From Eimeria necatrix (Eukaryota; Apicomplexa; Conoidasida; Eucoccidiorida; Eimeriidae): a stretch of 40,000 bases of DNA. The stretch spans positions 1-40,000 of the forward strand of contig NW_013653468.1 in NCBI RefSeq assembly GCF_000499385.1, given 5' to 3'. Position 1 is the first letter of the stretch. Every line of letters begins with the position of its first letter. Position numbers and translations under genes: made by a program. The notes beneath the pieces were generated by a model, which made no database searches, was not told the DNA's origin, and saw only the letters and a list, made by a program, of their open reading frames with translations. This document shows positions 10,729-20,213 of the stretch, piece after piece.

Positions 10729-13700
10729 ACGCCATGGCACTGTGAACCGAATTCTCACTAGGGACGGGCTCCTGTTGAGAGGACGGACAGGACCGCCAGA
10801 GGAAACGGACCAGTGGTGCAACCGCGAGTTAAGAACCCCCTTTACATCTCTTGAGTGTCATTTACCCTTCGACCGTTTGACACCGCAGCCTACAGCGCGG
10901 TTATGGCTTCGGTTCTATTTTAGGATGGTTCCTCACACTTGGCCTAGTTATCCACTACCACAGGATCTAGATTTCCTCCTTCATTGGAGCTTCCGCAACG
11001 GGACCTGGCACCCTCCCATTAATAGAAAGCTGAAGATCGCTTGAAAGGGGGCGACATGCTGCCGGCATTGAACAATCTGCATGCTAACTCGATGCCCTCG
11101 TAAATTGGTCCACCTGGAAGGCCGCAAGTCGCGTTTCCAAGCGTGTTGTACTCTTTTGGGCGTGGTGGAAGCCCTAAGTGAAACAGCAGAGACAAGCTCA
11201 AGCTCTAAGTGAGGCCATCTGTCGGTGGAGTCATCACTTCACCCCCACTGCACTCTATTCTATCTTCGTCAAGCTACCGCTTTCTGCTGCGCTTCTATTG
11301 CGCGTCTCTCGCGTCCTGCACGCATCTACCATAGGTGGCCCCCTGGCATTCACCCTCTTTTTCACTATGTCTCCCTTTCACCCATTTGCCGAGTCTGGTT
11401 TTGCCCTATCTTCACTGTTAATTTTGCACTTTGCTCGCTGCTCCTGCCCTTGTTAATTTTCAGAGTGTAGTTCGGTCCCCCGTGTCAGAGCATCGCGTGT
11501 GGTCGCCCAGTTCGCAGCTCGATGAAAACGTACTACGCGTTTTTTCTCGCGTCACAGGGGTCTCAAAACTGAAGAAAGCTCGGGAAACTTCTTCCACGAA
11601 GGGTGCGAAGGCAGCACGACTTGGGAATCCATACTTTACCGAAAGCACAAAATGAAACTCATCAAAAAGTCGTGGCATTCCGTATTATCCATTTAAACAA
11701 AATTACACATAGCACTAGTGCACAGAAGAGATGATGACTAAGTATCACTCGTGATGTGCGCGTGAAAACACGAACGAACAAAGATTTTACGAGTGCCGGA
11801 GCACTGGTATGGGAATTTGCATTGTGCTTGCCTTTTTATACGTATGCAGATAAGGGACATCAAAGTATATCGTTGTTGTAGGTTTTGCATGAAAGATGCC
11901 AAGACTTCATGAGGACCTTGAAGTAAATAAGTGTAGCTTAAACGATGCACTACGAAGAGAGGAGGCGGCCTGCAACTTGGAGGACCTGCACTAAACCTTA
12001 GCCTAACAAAGCCATAAATAGCATAAAAAGCCTGTTTATATCCGTGTGCACAGACGTCGGAGAGAACTATGGTAACTTTTTCTCTTCTTCGAGAAGTAGG
12101 CTGCGCTTGGGGACCTCGCCTAGCTCCTGCCGAAAAGCGCTATTCCCCTACACATACGATGTAACAGCCCGCATAGCAGTTACTTCTCTACATAGTGTAC
12201 CCTTGAGGTGAATTGAGTTTAGAGAAGGCTATAGCTCGTCTGAGAAAGCCAGACCAGCCGCTCACAGCTGCTGAAGTTCACGTTTAATCAATAGCTGAGC
12301 ACTTGTGACAGGAAATTGAATCTACATGAAACGGCTGTCTGAAGAAAATCTGAGAAAAGGTGAATTAAGGCGCATGTTACTGCCAATTTTGGACAGCTTT
12401 TGGTTCAGGAAGATCATAATCTTCTTGCGTATCGGTAGCCTCATAAGGTGAGTACTCCAAATAGTGGAATCAGTGTTGTTGGTTCCATTGTGTTCCCTGT
12501 TGTCTGCAGATTTAACAGTTGACTTTTATACTGGGATGGGGACTGGGAGAACAGCTTGACTGTTACTTCGGAGTTTAACAAAAATGGGTTTCTGTCGGCT
12601 GCTAAAACAAGGACAGGAGGCAACCCTCGACCCAAGTCGAGCAGCTCTAGGGCGCAGTGGCTACCAGTGAACTCTGATGTCCAAATAGCTACAGATAAAT
12701 TTGACGAACAAGGAAATCATAGGTTAAAACTGAGCCAGGTATCGCTTCCACCAACGCAAGTACTGCCATCATTAGTGTTCTCCCTGGATGCATCTTATCA
12801 CCAGACGCGCTGAAGAAAAAGCTCAAGCCAGCGTGCTGGCTAGCAAGGAATACCATGATAAGAAAGGTTCGCTGTAGTGCTTCTAGAGAGCAAAGTGAGA
12901 AATTGAAGAAGAATCATTCCCTTAGGCTTCCAAAGAGATCTTCACAAAACTAGCGTATAGGTGGACCGTGTGGCTACTGTGAGTATCAAATCACAGTTGG
13001 CACTTTATGCGAAAAACGAGAAGTGCACAAAAACAGTAGTGGAACAAGAGGTTATGCAAGCAAATAGGGAACTCCCTGGCACACTGTAGAACCTAGGAGC
13101 ACCTGAGGAGCTGGAGATACGCTGGACACAGTGGACACAATATTGAGGATTGAGCAACGTCGAGCATTAAGTGCTGTAGCGCTAGTGCTGACTCAGACAA
13201 AGGAGAAAAGGCTAAAGCATATTAGAGGAAGAGAGAAACAAAAATATTTTTAGAATTGTAGGAGCGCTTGAAAAGAACAGTCTCAGATCTTTAAACTCAG
13301 CTTACGCTTTCCATAACCTGTGGGGGGAGAGTCCTGCGTATGAGAGCGTTACAGTTGAATTAGTATGCGCGGGGATTGCCAACCCCGCTCGCAGTGCCAA
13401 TCGAAGATCAGGTGATTATTTGCAGTTTGCACTTCAAAGCACTACACCGAGAGCCAAACACGCGAGTGGTGAGCATCGAATGCCGGCATCCGATGGTCGC
13501 CAGTCACGTGTACACGTTTGTGGACACATGAAGTCACGTGTAGATACGCGAACATAAGACTTCAATAAATCGAGGTTTAAAGCAACATTTAACATGTTGC
13601 CACGGCAACTACAGACCATGGGAACACAAAACAATCAGGTGAACCATCAATATGGAGTAAACAAAGAATAAATTAGAAGCAATTGCGCATGTGGAATAAA

Positions 13701-15174
13701 TAAATAGACAGCTCAGCGATAGAAACGAAGTAGGCAACATAGACGGATGGAAAAGAGTTGAATTCGCCAACATGGAATAGATGGCAGGACAGTGAAGGTA
13801 CTACAGTGTAAAGCAAAACTTACATGGAAAACTCAAGAAGTGAATGCGGATATTCTACAAAATGAACTAACATTTCTGTGCCGATATATATGTCTTGTCA
13901 CTGCAGACAGCCAAGGCTGATATGGCGCAGGCTGAAAACCAAGTTCAGCGTTCCGGGTTGTTTACGGCTTGGGGCCTGGCTGGCTTGGCTTCCAGTTCAG
14001 CGTTTAGGGCGTACTTTTGCTCCTTGAGTGACTGGGAAGCTGTGCGTACTGAGCTGCATGTACGGCTTTCACGGCTGGAACGGATCGATTGAATCAGGGT
14101 GCACAAATGAGAAGTGTACTAAGTGTACTGGTCGCCGCTTATTTTCGTGCGAAGAGCTCCATACTCCACGTTTTTGTCTATTTATTTCATCTTTGTTTCT
14201 TATGTCGGTATTAAAGGTGCAGTAGAAGCTCTCAGTTAAGAAGAGTTTGTACTGGGTAGCAAGGTAACAATGCACAAGCGCATTGAAAGCTGCAGGAGGC
14301 TTCCTACGGTGCACGGAAACGTGCACTGAAATATTTGTTCTGCATGCCTCAAGGAATACCGTTAACCGAGAGCGTGCAGTCAATATCATTCTTCTCATCT
14401 ATGTTAAGCAGTGCTGCCATGTCCGTGATGGCACCCGCCTCAACAGGTAAAAGGTTGCCGCAGTACCCGATCTAGCCACACTCTTACTTAAGCAGGTTTG
14501 CGGCTTCTGGGCTAGCATACATGTGCAAAAGTAACTGAGCGTGAGGTGGATACCATCACAGAAGGGCCAGAGCAAACCAAAAACGACCTTGCGCGAGCAC
14601 CAACGGCCTTTGTGCTCACCTAATATTCAAGCATTTACGTCCTGCACGTGAGAAAATGAAGTAAAAGTACTAGGAAGCCCATGTTCTCAAGTAAATAAAA
14701 AGCACCATTCTTAGGGTTGGCTGTACTGCTATTCTTTTGCTGTGGTCTGGCCGTACTCCGTTAAAGCCTTGTAGGTATTCTGTGTATCGGGCGCGTGGTC
14801 AAGGCGATGAGGCTACTCTCGATACTCTAGAAAAACAGTCCTGCCACCGAATTGTTTTGCTTTCCCTGATGACCTCCTTCTTTTTTGAATTTATTTTGCC
14901 CCGTTGACGCTTTTTGGCCTCCCGTTACGTGGAATTAGTGGAATCCGACGCTCCTGAGAAGACCCAGCACAGCGAGCCTTCTTTTCATACGGAGCTTGAA
15001 CTCCACTACCACTGATGTCGCAGCACTTGATTTTCGAGTACTAAATTTTTCCTCAGGGATCCTCTATAAGGCGATCCTGGAACAGAATTCGGGATTCTGG
15101 GGAAGAAAGGAACCGCTTTTCAGCCCCGCGTGAGTTGGTCGACTAACATCGAGAGTTGACTGCACTCTGGCTAA
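10729..15174. other. Intergenic sequence, possibly with retroelement debris
   Basis: No complete gene is visible. A + strand frame at about 12,760-12,870 (RAEEKAQASVLASKEYHDKK) vaguely resembles the charged helix at the end of Ty3/gypsy integrases, and a neighbouring frame has VVLLESKVRN, like the chromatography of a degraded integrase tail only in general character. It is too degraded to call. The remainder is AT-richer sequence with frequent stops in all frames. Confidence 0.45.
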
Positions 15175-16812
15175 ATGGCTGTTGCAAACGGCCTTTCAGC
15201 ATATACGGCGCCAGATTTCGAGCCTAGGGCTTACCTTGCTGCAGAAGCAGTTCAACAGCAAGATGGCGATCCGCAGACTAGCCCAAATTCAGAGATTTTC
15301 CGTTATACATCTCCCTTGCTGGGACCTGCTTTCATGACGACAGAATCTACCCATAGCCATAACTGGAAACCTCGCCCCTTCAGTGCTTGGGGGCTAAGTT
15401 CTATCGCTGCTTTGGTGTCTGCGTCAGCAGTTGTGGTGCTACTCCTTCTGTGCGCACGAGCTCAGGAGTGGGTATCAGCGGAGCCAGTCGCAGGTCGCAT
15501 GCTTTCCGATAAGGGACACAAGAGAGAGTCTGTCATTAAATTTTGTGGGACTCCTCCTCGCCCTGAAGAGAAAGGGGCAGCATCCGGATCCGGGGAGCGC
15601 AGACCCTTATCTGGGGAACGCAGACGCTCACCGAACGAAAGCGCTGAGGACGCGCCTCCAGCGAAACGGGCAGCAACACAGTCAGCTGCTGACTCCCAAG
15701 CGACTACTTCGCAAGTACAAGGGCTTAGACCCACCACCTTTGTTGTCCTTGCTGTACCTCAACAACAACAAGCTTTGCATTTGAGAGGGAATGACCCATA
15801 TGGGCGGCCAGGACCCTCAGGCCTTATATTGCACGTCCCAGCCCCCATGCAGCGAGTTGCATTACCTGCAGGGCCGCCTCTGCCAGAACGGAGAATTCTT
15901 GGAATTCGTAAAAGGCAGTCAGCAGCTTCTTTTCAAAGGTTTCTTTCCACTGCTGGCAAGCTGCTCACGAGGGAGCCTAGCGAGCTAAGCGCAGTTCAGG
16001 CGCTGCTGAGTCTGCGGCTCCATTCGTTTACTCCTGATATTGCGGGAGTGGCAGAGTCAAACGAATCGCAAGGGGGGGAAGGGGAACCATCAACATCCAA
16101 TACAGCGTTAAACGAGGGAATCCTTGCACAGCTTCTTAACGACGGCTACATCAGGATACCACACAATGTTCAAGAGGAAGTTTTAGACGCCCATCCTTTT
16201 GTGCGCCTGCCAGGAAGAGAAGAGGGCCCAGTCACTAGACCGTTCATTATTCGGCCCTTCTTTGCTTATGAATTTGCTTCTCGATTTGCAGCAAGACTGC
16301 TTGAAGAAGCTCACCTCTACATGGGAAAGGCTAAGTTATCGTTGGTAGACTTAGAGCACTTGACACTCTTGGCGGAAAGGCTAGCATGCCATTTAATGCA
16401 CTATCAAAAGGATCCTTTGTTGAATACCTCTCCGTATCACGCCCTCAGGAAACTTGGGATGCGTTTTTTGCTTTTGGATGCGTTTGTGTGTACATTACAG
16501 GTACTTGGGTATGACACTAGACAACCGTGGTTCCTTAACTTTGTGAAAAACGTGCCGCATGAATGTACATTTGTCCATGCACGTTATATTTCAACGAAGC
16601 AGGCGCGTTTCAACCAGCTACTCGTCCAGAGATTGGCTTATGCAGTCGGCACTTTAAAGCATGGGTTGCGCCCGTGTAGCCGAGACATCATCGAGCTAAA
16701 ACTCAATCTCATGTGCAATCCTCTATCTCTTCAAGCTTTCCAGTGCCGTATTTTCCAACCCTGGAGAAGTGATTGTCGGTTAGCGCATGCGAGTCTTTTT
16801 GATAGCTCTTGA
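15175..16812 (+). CDS. Single-pass membrane protein, short paralogue of the protein at 2582 (545 aa)
   Basis: An intronless gene of unknown function. Residues 1-72 are an N-terminal domain without cysteines; residues about 73-94 form one hydrophobic segment (GLSSIAALVSASAVVVLLLL). A polar, Pro/Gln-rich spacer follows to about 339, then a domain (about 340-535) shared with the 913-residue protein: HPFVRLP, LEHLTLLAERLA, LGMRFLLLDAF, RFNQLLVQRLAYAVGTLKHG and PWRSD. Unlike the longer paralogue it stops just after this domain. The ATG at 15175 is the first in frame and gives the same distance to the membrane segment as in the paralogue, which supports both starts. The two genes lie about 10 kb apart in the same orientation with a dead retroelement between them, suggesting an old local duplication. 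No catalytic motif is seen. Confidence 0.82.
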   Translation: MAVANGLSAYTAPDFEPRAYLAAEAVQQQDGDPQTSPNSEIFRYTSPLLGPAFMTTESTHSHNWKPRPFSAWGLSSIAALVSASAVVVLLLLCARAQEWVSAEPVAGRMLSDKGHKRESVIKFCGTPPRPEEKGAASGSGERRPLSGERRRSPNESAEDAPPAKRAATQSAADSQATTSQVQGLRPTTFVVLAVPQQQQALHLRGNDPYGRPGPSGLILHVPAPMQRVALPAGPPLPERRILGIRKRQSAASFQRFLSTAGKLLTREPSELSAVQALLSLRLHSFTPDIAGVAESNESQGGEGEPSTSNTALNEGILAQLLNDGYIRIPHNVQEEVLDAHPFVRLPGREEGPVTRPFIIRPFFAYEFASRFAARLLEEAHLYMGKAKLSLVDLEHLTLLAERLACHLMHYQKDPLLNTSPYHALRKLGMRFLLLDAFVCTLQVLGYDTRQPWFLNFVKNVPHECTFVHARYISTKQARFNQLLVQRLAYAVGTLKHGLRPCSRDIIELKLNLMCNPLSLQAFQCRIFQPWRSDCRLAHASLFDSS

Positions 16813-18173
16813 AAGCAGCAGAGGCAAATCCATTCACATGATATGCTACTTAATGTCTCCATTCGGTAAAAATTGGATGGTTTGATGCAACTGCAATCTG
16901 TGTTTTTGAAGGCGAGAAGCCTCATAGAACATCTGAGCGCACTTGGTGGCACGATGGAAGAAATGCAGGGAAAGCGATCGGCGATCCTCAGCATGTTGCG
17001 TCACAATGAAGCAAATGCTCGCGCCACCAGGCAGTAGGACGGGTAGATGGCATTCTGGCTTTACGCCGAAGGCGTTATCTTTTTGAGGAACGCTAACATG
17101 TGAAACCATGGATTTCACCGAGTCTTTCTCAGTTGATTCATTAGATGTATCCCCTCTTGACGCATTGCTGGCTTGTTTAGTTGCAGAAAAGCATGGTCAG
17201 AATATTTCCAGCCCAGTATCTAAGTCAAGCACGATGCAAATGCGACAGAGGTGAAAGCACTGGGGTGCCCCAACAGGGCTTCAAGATCATATACCGCTAA
17301 AGGCACGATTCTGATGCATTGAGAGGAGAAGATTAGTTTGCGTGAAGTATTCCCACTTCATAATGCCGGTATCCGGAGCTGGTTATGGCTTTCAAAGCAT
17401 GTTGCACGGTTTTTCGTGTGCCCATCTACCACTATAAATTTTTGAAATGGAAGGTCGTACAAGATCACATATCTGCTGGTGCTCAATAAGTACGATAGCT
17501 CAATGAACTAGGCAATAAAGCGACATTTCCCCTAGTGGGAAGTGGCAGAGGTGCGCGCTGCTGAAGAGGACAAACAAGCAAAGCAGCAAGTTGTTATAGT
17601 GAGAAGTAAAGGTTTCGACGCAAGCTGTCCGAGCAGCTTTCTGCGTGCTCTACTATTGTAACTGGCGTGCCTGTCGCTTCTTACCACCAGGTGACTCACC
17701 AAGGTGACAAGGACAGGAGATGCCCGATTAGTCGCGGATCTACGAAAAGTGAAGGGGAGCCTTCAAAAGGAAAAGAACAGAAATAATTGCTATACGGATG
17801 CATGATTTACTAATGCAAGTTCTTTTTACAGTGGCTGAGGTACTTGCGCTCGGGCACGAGAGCGAGTGACTCTCGCTTTCTCTGGTGAGCATCTGCTTCG
17901 TAGAGCTCGATTAGCGCGCTTGCAATGTCCCTCACTTCAAATTTGTCATCATCTTACACTGCATATATCTTTTGCAGTTTTATTTCATGGAAAAGACAAG
18001 AGACGTGTAGTATTTCCATATTCATTCGAGGGTCACATCCGCCAGCCTTATCGAGGAGCTCACGTGATCGCAGACGAGGTTCTTCCTGAATACTTTGCAT
18101 AGCTTTTACCCGTCTCTACATTTGAGTTAACCTTTTTACCTAATTTGTACTATTTCAACTCGTAGTAATCGCC
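16813..18173. other. Intergenic sequence upstream of CBS
   Basis: No gene is recognised. Small frames just before 18174 (for example 17866-18102, +) start at non-ATG codons and have no motif. The CBS promoter and 5' leader must lie here, but I see no recognisable element. Confidence 0.55.
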
Positions 18174-20213
18174 ATGGAACCCATCAACAGCAGGCAGTCT
18201 CTCGACAGTGACAGCGCCATCTTGTGCGCGCTAGCCACGGCGTCATCTCGTCGTGAAGGCGACATCGAAAAGGCGGTGTTTTCTATTAGGAGGAACAAGA
18301 AGGATGTTTTTATTCCAAAGTATGATTCCTTTCGTGGGCAGGGTTGGGATGACCTGTTCGGCGACAATGACGCAGATATGAAAAGGAACGGTTGCAGGAA
18401 CGGTTGCGGCAACCACCGGAGGAGCAAACTCGAGAGTTTTTCGCAGTCTCTGGAAAGCCTGAAGTACATCTCATCTCCTCCAGCAGCATTCTTTCAAAGC
18501 CATCTTGCCAGGGAGCTCCCGTCAATTCTGGACGCTATTGGCTGCACTCCACTTGTCTGCCTGTCACGCGTGGGCACTGCCGCAGGTGTCTCCTGCCAGT
18601 TGTTAGGTAAATGCGAATTTCTAAGTGCAGGGGGAAGCATGAAGGACAGAATCGCAAGGGGTATGATCGTGACAGCTGAGGCTTCTGGCCGGCTCGCGCC
18701 TGGCGCGGCACTCATAGAGCCAACGAGCGGCAACACGGGGATTGGCATAGCGCTTGTAGCTGCCGTCAAAGGTTACCGATCTGTAGCCGTGATGCCAAAG
18801 AAAATGTCCGCTGAGAAACAAAGTATTATGAGGGCTCTAGGTTCGATGATTTTGCGCACCCCAACAAAGGCAGCATGGGACGACCAGACGTCTCATATTG
18901 CCCTGTCTATCAGGCTGAAAGAAGAAATGGAAGATCAGAGGAAGGAAAAAAAAGAGGACTCTCATGACTGCTACGAAACACCGAAGAAAGAGGCTTCAGA
19001 TGAACCGCAAATCGCGTTCATTCTTGATCAGTACCGCAATCCCGCTAACCCGATTTCCCATTTCTTTGGCACAGGACCTGAGTTGTTACACCAGTGCGGA
19101 ATGCAGCTAGACATGGTAGTGATTTGCACTGGGACAGGGGGGAGTCTCACTGGTATTGGAAGAAGAGTAAAATTGGCCCTCCCCAATTGCTTGGTTGTAG
19201 CAGTTGACCCTGAGGGGTCAATTTTGGCAAATCCTAACGAGCAGCCAGGAAAGCCATATTTGGTGGAAGGGATAGGGTACGACTTTGTACCAACTGTTTT
19301 AGACAGAGATGTGGCGGATTTCTGGGTGAAAGTAAATGATGCAGAGAGCCTTCTCTGCTCACGGCTTTTGATTAGATTGGAGGGAATGCTCGTTGGAGGC
19401 TCTTCTGGTGCTGCATTGGCGGGAGCGCTGAAAGCTATTGAACGCATGGGATGGAAGGACGACAGCTCAAAACGAATAGCGATGGTGCTGCCGGATGGGA
19501 GTCGTAACTACACATCCAAATTTGTTTGTGATGAATGGATGGTTGAAAAGGGTAAGGCTTGGTCGATTAGCACTTGGGTCAGATAAATTTGTCGCGAACT
19601 GGCATATGGAAAGTAAAGGAAGGAAATTGGCACCGAGGATAAAGCGCAGTTTAGGCACGTGCGTTAGGAAGATTTGCTACACACCTGTGAACGTGATGTG
19701 GAATAACACTCATTTGCATGACCGCTGTGCCATCTGTTCACAGGCTTCCTGGAACGTAGTGAACTCAGCCGACAGTACGAGCAATACAGCAATATAAGCG
19801 TACAGTCCCTTCAACTGCCAAGATTGACTTTTGTGTCGTCCGATTCATCCCTGAAGGAGGCAGCTGCTCTTCTTGTTCAATCTCCGCAACCCATTCTAGC
19901 TGTTGTCGAGCCGGGCGTTGCAGAGGACGCAACTAAGAATGGGACGGCTCCACGCCAGATGGTGGCTGGGAGTGTTACGCAGAAAGCCCTTTTAATGGCT
20001 TTGGGTGAAATGCCAAGCAGTGCACCCATTGGGGAAATTGCAGACACTGAAACACCTGTATACAATATAGGCACTCCGCTGTCGCTTCTGGCACAGAGCC
20101 TGGAGCTACACCCATTCCTCTTCATTGAGTCAGATGGCATCATTCATGCAGCTGTGGAGTCGAGCCAGCTGTTACAGGCTTTTGTTGCACAGAAGGAAAG
20201 TGGAGAGCATTAA
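18174..20213 (+). CDS. CBS: Cystathionine beta-synthase (PLP-dependent; two exons, 615 aa)
   Basis: It condenses serine with homocysteine to cystathionine in reverse transsulfuration and can release H2S (family knowledge). Exons are 18174-19551 and 19744-20213; the 192-bp intron has a GTAAGG donor and a CAG acceptor and joins phase 1 to complete a Gly codon. Fold type II PLP motifs are clear: GGSMKDR with the Schiff-base Lys157, the substrate loop PTSGNTG (183-189), the phosphate loop GTGGSLTGIG (320-329), EGIGYDFVP, and VGGSSGAAL with the serine that contacts the pyridine nitrogen. Exon 2 encodes a C-terminal Bateman module (about 480-612), as in full-length eukaryotic CBS, which favours CBS over plain cysteine synthase. 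Residues 1-110 are poorly conserved, with a C74-C78-H81 cluster, and about 248-282 is a charged insertion. The start has a good ATG context (cgccATGG). Confidence 0.93.
19552..19743 (+). other. CBS intron
   Basis: A GT-AG intron of 192 bp. Splicing joins DEWMVEKG to FLERSELSRQYEQY; stops close the frame after the donor, and the sequence after the acceptor runs without interruption into the Bateman module. The junction falls between the catalytic core and the regulatory domain. Confidence 0.85.

Noticed and set aside
18174..19586. Calling exon 1 alone a cysteine synthase
   Set aside because: The splice junction at 19551/19744 is in phase and adds a Bateman module, which fits CBS rather than a stand-alone cysteine synthase.
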